From positions 1 through 8,977 of the forward strand of contig JAICWX010000349.1 of the NCBI GenBank assembly GCA_025934635.1: 8,977 nucleotides of DNA. The letters run 5' to 3'. Origin of the DNA: Streptosporangiaceae bacterium (GTDB taxonomy: Bacteria > Actinomycetota > Actinomycetes > Streptosporangiales > Streptosporangiaceae). Position numbers and translations under genes: made by a program. How positions within the stretch are numbered: the stretch's first letter is position 1; each line of letters opens with the position of its first letter. The notes beneath the pieces were generated by a model. The model made no database searches. It had not been told where the DNA came from and saw only the letters and a list, made by a program, of their open reading frames with translations. This document shows, piece by piece, positions 6,167-8,977 of the stretch.

Positions 6167-6629
6167 ACCCACCGCGTCGCCCGAACCCACGACGTCACCT
6201 GAACCCATGGCATCGCCCGAGCCCGAGGCGGCGCCGACCGACTCGACCAGGACAGGCCCGGGCCGGCTGCTGATCGCCGTCTACGCGCTGTTCGCGCTCG
6301 CCGCCTCCGCGCGGGCCGGGGTGCAGATCGCGACGAAGTTCAGCGACGCACCGGTCGCCTACCTGCTATCGGCCTTCGCCGGCGTGGTCTACATCCTCGC
6401 GACGGTCACCCTCGCTAACGGCAGCCCGACGGCACGCCGGATCGCCGTCCTGTCCTGCTCGATCGAACTCGTCGGCGTGCTGGCGGTCGGCACCTGGAGC
6501 CTGGCCGACCCGGCCACCTTCCCCGACGCCACCGTGTGGTCCGGCTACGGCAGCGGCTACGGCTACGTCCCGCTCGTCCTTCCCGTTTTCGGCCTGCTCT
6601 GGCTACGCCGCTGGGCCAGGCGGTCGTAG
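6159..6629 (+). CDS. Membrane protein with Pro/Glu/Ser repeat N-terminus, unknown function
   Basis: 156 residues. The first 30 or so are hydrophilic and contain three SPEP units. About four hydrophobic segments follow (roughly 37-57, 66-86, 94-114 and 135-150). An aromatic/Gly stretch, GYGSGYGYVP, precedes the last helix, and a basic tail, RRWARRS, suggests a cytoplasmic C-terminus. I have the impression that this protein type recurs in actinobacteria, but no function is known to me. The ATG at 6159 overlaps the end of the upstream gene (ATGTCTGA). An internal ATG at 6207 within the repeat is an alternative start that would omit most of it. Confidence 0.75.
   Translation: MSEPTASPEPTTSPEPMASPEPEAAPTDSTRTGPGRLLIAVYALFALAASARAGVQIATKFSDAPVAYLLSAFAGVVYILATVTLANGSPTARRIAVLSCSIELVGVLAVGTWSLADPATFPDATVWSGYGSGYGYVPLVLPVFGLLWLRRWARRS
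6171..6224 (+). repeat. Three 18-bp units encoding SPEP repeats
   Basis: Three consecutive, diverged 18-base units (6171-6188, 6189-6206, 6207-6224) encode TASPEP, TTSPEP and MASPEP at the N-terminus of the membrane protein starting at 6159. Third-codon differences between units show that the expansion is not recent. Confidence 0.75.
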
Positions 6630-6681
6630 AGAAGCGGCGGAGGGCGTTTGCCGTCGCCAGCCAGGGAAAGTATCAAGCCAC

Positions 6682-8337
6682 ATGACTGAGCTCTGGTACC
6701 AGAGGGCGATCATCTACTGCCTGGACGCGGAAACCTTCCAGGACTCCGACGGCGACGGTGCCGGCGATTTCGCCGGGCTGACCCGCCGCCTGGACTACCT
6801 GGCCCGGCTCGGCGTCGACTGCCTGTGGCTGAACCCGATCCATCCCTCCCCGGGCCGCGACGGCGGCTACGACGTCACCGACTACTACAACGTGCATCCC
6901 CGGCTGGGCACGCTCGGCGACTTCGCGGCGTTCCTGCAGGCGGCGGAGAGCCGCGGGATCCGGGTCATCATCGACCTCGTGGTCAACCACACCTCGGACG
7001 AGCACCCGTGGTTCCAGTCCGCGCGTTCCTCGCCGGACTCGCCGTACCGGGACTGGTATGTCTGGTCCGGACGGGAGCCGGCCGACCGGCGCCAGGGCAT
7101 CGTCTTCCCCGGCGAGCAGAAGGAGACCTGGTCCTACGACAGGACCGCGCGCGCCTGGTACTACCACCGGTTCTACGACTTCCAGCCGGATCTCAACACC
7201 AGCAATCCCCGGGTCCGCGAGGAGATCAAGAAGATCGCGTCGTTCTGGCTGCAGCTCGGGGTGGCCGGTTTCCGGATGGACGCGGTGCCGTTCATCATCG
7301 AAAGCACCAATCCGGACGGCAGCATAGGCGACAAGGACTTCGGGTTCCTCACCGAACTGCGCCAGCACGCCCAGTGGCAGCGCCGGGACGCCCTGCTGCT
7401 CGCCGAGGCGAACGTCGACCCCGACCAGCTCACCGCCTACTTCGGCGACAGCGGCGGCTCGGCGAACCGGCTGCACATGCTGTTCGACTTCCTGCTCAAC
7501 GGCCAGATCATGCTGGCCCTCGCCCGCCGGGACCCGGAGCCGGTCATCGCGGCGCTCCGCGAGACCCCGCCGCTGCCCGCGGGCGCGCAGTGGGCCACGT
7601 TCCTGCGCAACCACGACGAGGTCGACCTGTCCCGGCTCACCGCCGACCAGCGGCAGGAGGTGTTCGCCGAGTTCGGCCCGCAGGAGGACATGCAACTGTA
7701 CGGGCGGGGGATCCGCCGCCGGCTCGCGCCGATGCTCGGCGGCGACCAGCGCCGCATCGAGCTGGCGTACTCCCTGCAGTTCACCCTGCGCGGCACGCCG
7801 GTCATCCGCTACGGCGAGGAGATCGGCATGGGCGACGACCTGTCCCTACCGGACCGGGAGGCGATCCGCACGCCGATGCAGTGGTCACACCTGCCCAACG
7901 CGGGCTTCTCCGCCGCCGCACCCGGCCAGCTGGTCCGACCGGTGGTCACCGACGGTGCCTTCGGCTACGAGAAGGTCAACGTGAGGGCGCAGCGCAACGA
8001 CCAGGGCTCACTGCTGAGCTGGTTCGAACGGATGATGCGCACGCTGCGCGAGTGCCCGGAGATCAACACCGGCTCCTGCACGCATGTCGACGTGCCCACC
8101 CCGGCCGGGGTACTCGCGCATCGCGCCGACGACACGACCGGCACCATGCTGTTCCTGCACAACCTCGGCGACCAGGACGCCGCCGTCGACCTCAGCAGCC
8201 TCGCCGGCATCGCCGAATCGCCCACGGAGATGCTCGCCGATCGTGACTACGGCGATATTGACCTGGCCAAACTCGCGGTCGGCGGCTACGGCTACCGCTG
8301 GATCCGCCTGTGCTCGGAATTATCCTCGGGCGCGTAA
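6682..8337 (+). CDS. GH13 alpha-glucosidase/glucosyltransferase, trehalose synthase (TreS)-like
   Basis: A complete 551-residue GH13 enzyme with an (alpha/beta)8 barrel and a C-terminal beta domain. Conserved regions: DLVVNHTS (Asp98, His103), GFRMDAVPF (Arg198, nucleophile Asp200), LLAEANV (acid/base Glu242) and RNHDEVD (His311, transition-state Asp312). All catalytic residues are intact. The order WYQRAIIYCLDAETFQDSDGDGAGDF, GGYDVTDYY, IRRRLAPML, GEEIGMGDD, RTPMQW and GGYGYRWIRL closely follows mycobacterial TreS, which interconverts maltose and trehalose. TreS is usually near 570-600 residues, and the first-strand wording differs (CLDAETF for TreS EVLVRSF), so this may be a divergent TreS clade or a related alpha-glucosidase. 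It is probably cytoplasmic, with no signal peptide. AGGGAAAG lies about 12 bases before the ATG. No maltokinase, GlgE or GlgB gene is next to it here. Confidence 0.88.
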   Translation: MTELWYQRAIIYCLDAETFQDSDGDGAGDFAGLTRRLDYLARLGVDCLWLNPIHPSPGRDGGYDVTDYYNVHPRLGTLGDFAAFLQAAESRGIRVIIDLVVNHTSDEHPWFQSARSSPDSPYRDWYVWSGREPADRRQGIVFPGEQKETWSYDRTARAWYYHRFYDFQPDLNTSNPRVREEIKKIASFWLQLGVAGFRMDAVPFIIESTNPDGSIGDKDFGFLTELRQHAQWQRRDALLLAEANVDPDQLTAYFGDSGGSANRLHMLFDFLLNGQIMLALARRDPEPVIAALRETPPLPAGAQWATFLRNHDEVDLSRLTADQRQEVFAEFGPQEDMQLYGRGIRRRLAPMLGGDQRRIELAYSLQFTLRGTPVIRYGEEIGMGDDLSLPDREAIRTPMQWSHLPNAGFSAAAPGQLVRPVVTDGAFGYEKVNVRAQRNDQGSLLSWFERMMRTLRECPEINTGSCTHVDVPTPAGVLAHRADDTTGTMLFLHNLGDQDAAVDLSSLAGIAESPTEMLADRDYGDIDLAKLAVGGYGYRWIRLCSELSSGA

Positions 8338-8447
8338 TTCCATCGGGCACTTCGCGGCCTTGGCAGCTCAACCAGAAAATGCAGAGGCCGGATGCGCTAA
8401 ATCAGGAAAGGCCGGGTAGGTGATGCCAGCCGAAATTTACGGCGGTG

Positions 8448-8454
8448 AAGGAGG
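8448..8454 (+). promoter_or_regulatory. Strong Shine-Dalgarno for the gene at 8460
   Basis: AAGGAGG, five bases before the ATG at 8460, is the best ribosome binding site in the window. It decides the reading frame of the right-edge gene against overlapping open frames on both strands. Confidence 0.85.
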
Positions 8455-8459
8455 ATGCG

Positions 8460-8977
8460 ATGAATTCCGGCCTGGCGCGATCGGCGCTGGCGCACCTGGA
8501 CGCCTGGACCTGGCTCGTCGCGGAGTACCGCACCTGGCTGATCGTGATCGCTACGGCCATCGGCGTGGCGGCACCGCTCCTGGCCGCGTCCAGGAAGGGC
8601 CGGCCGAGGCCGGCGCCTTCGGTGGTCATCCGCAGCGCCGCCATGGCGCTCGGGTTTTCCGCGGCCGCAGTGACTGCCTGCTCGCTGCTGCATTTCAGCG
8701 ACCTGCGCTGGCTGCCGCCCGGCCAGCGGGCGACCACGCACCTGAGCGCGCCCGGCGGGCTGTTCAGCTTCGCCAAGCCGATCGTGACCGTGGTCAACTC
8801 AGTCGCAGGCATACCGGCTGAGGTCCGGGCTACCCAGGTGTCAGCCCACGCCGCCTTCACCTGCGCCCTCCTGGCCCTGGCTGCCCTCTTTGCCGTTGCC
8901 CTGACCTGGCGGCGTGCCCGCCGCGCCGACATCAGGCAGATCGTGCGAGAAGAAATACGCAGATCAGCCGCCGCGTA
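8460..8977 (+). CDS. Three-helix membrane protein, unknown function (reaches the right edge)
   Basis: 172 codons are visible from an ATG with a strong Shine-Dalgarno. The window ends in the first two bases of a codon, TA, so a stop may fall exactly at the edge. Predicted hydrophobic segments are at about residues 26-43, 57-77 and 129-149. Between the second and third lies a polar loop of about 50 residues, followed by a basic/amphipathic tail, RRARRADIRQIVREEIRR. The loop (about 80-128) probably faces outward, since the basic stretch RKGRPRP after helix 1 and the basic tail favour the cytoplasm. No family is recognised. The 122 bases between it and the GH13 gene hold no clear terminator or promoter. 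Confidence 0.75.
   Translation, partial: MNSGLARSALAHLDAWTWLVAEYRTWLIVIATAIGVAAPLLAASRKGRPRPAPSVVIRSAAMALGFSAAAVTACSLLHFSDLRWLPPGQRATTHLSAPGGLFSFAKPIVTVVNSVAGIPAEVRATQVSAHAAFTCALLALAALFAVALTWRRARRADIRQIVREEIRRSAAA

Noticed and set aside
6673..7695. A 340-codon open frame on the minus strand
   Set aside because: Antisense to the GH13 gene, whose catalytic motifs are all in the plus frame. Long antisense frames are common at this GC content.
8338..8459. Weak inverted repeat CGGCCT/AGGCCG as a terminator for the GH13 gene
   Set aside because: A six-pair stem with a loop over 20 bases and no following T-run; not convincing as a terminator.
8402..8932. Open frames on both strands (8402-8932 minus, 8420-8821 plus) at the right end
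   Set aside because: They conflict with the frame starting at 8460, which has AAGGAGG five bases upstream, encodes clean membrane helices and stays open to the edge. The minus frame gives an Arg/Ala-rich, low-complexity product.
1..8977. CRISPR arrays, insertion sequences, transposases, phage genes, toxin-antitoxin or restriction genes
   Set aside because: I saw no regularly spaced repeats, no long terminal inverted repeats and no open frame with motifs of these families.

Overview
The window is high-GC DNA with dense, closely packed genes, GTG starts, several probable leaderless promoters and protein families typical of Actinomycetota. I cannot place it below phylum level. There are no RNA genes, insertion sequences, CRISPR arrays or obvious phage genes.

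Layout. At the left edge is the 3' end of a galactose-oxidase/glyoxal-oxidase-like copper radical oxidase (1-824, +). It converges, across a 14-base gap, on an animal-type haem peroxidase (839-2422, -). The first family makes H2O2 and the second consumes it. Then comes a decayed remnant of an FeS-type (PhrB-like) photolyase (about 2561-3067, +), whose last stop codon abuts the stop codon of a convergent homocysteine S-methyltransferase gene (mmuM, 3068-3862, -). A short divergent promoter region separates mmuM from a complete FAD-dependent DadA-like amine/amino-acid oxidase (3909-5012, +). That gene converges on an alpha/beta-hydrolase gene (5022-5744, -).

A perfect 7-bp inverted repeat resembling a BlaI/MecI-type operator (5770-5786) overlaps a TAAAAT -10 box. 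It lies ahead of two overlapping genes for small multi-pass membrane proteins (5798-6166 and 6159-6629, +). A complete trehalose-synthase-like GH13 enzyme (6682-8337, +) follows. A three-helix membrane protein with a strong Shine-Dalgarno (8460 to the right edge, +) ends at or just beyond the window.

The most notable pattern is in the central 3 kb. Three neighbouring genes (photolyase, mmuM, alpha/beta hydrolase) each look as if blocks have been removed from inside an otherwise well-conserved protein. The photolyase also carries a one-base frameshift and has lost its 5' part. The mmuM and hydrolase deletions keep the reading frame, so an automatic annotator would call both genes intact, yet the hydrolase has lost its catalytic acid and His and MmuM has lost a piece of its barrel. 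The outer genes (peroxidase, FAD oxidase, GH13 enzyme) look full length with intact catalytic residues. No previously undescribed multi-gene system can be supported from this sequence. The oxidase/peroxidase pair, the palindromic operator and the deletion cluster are the points most worth checking.
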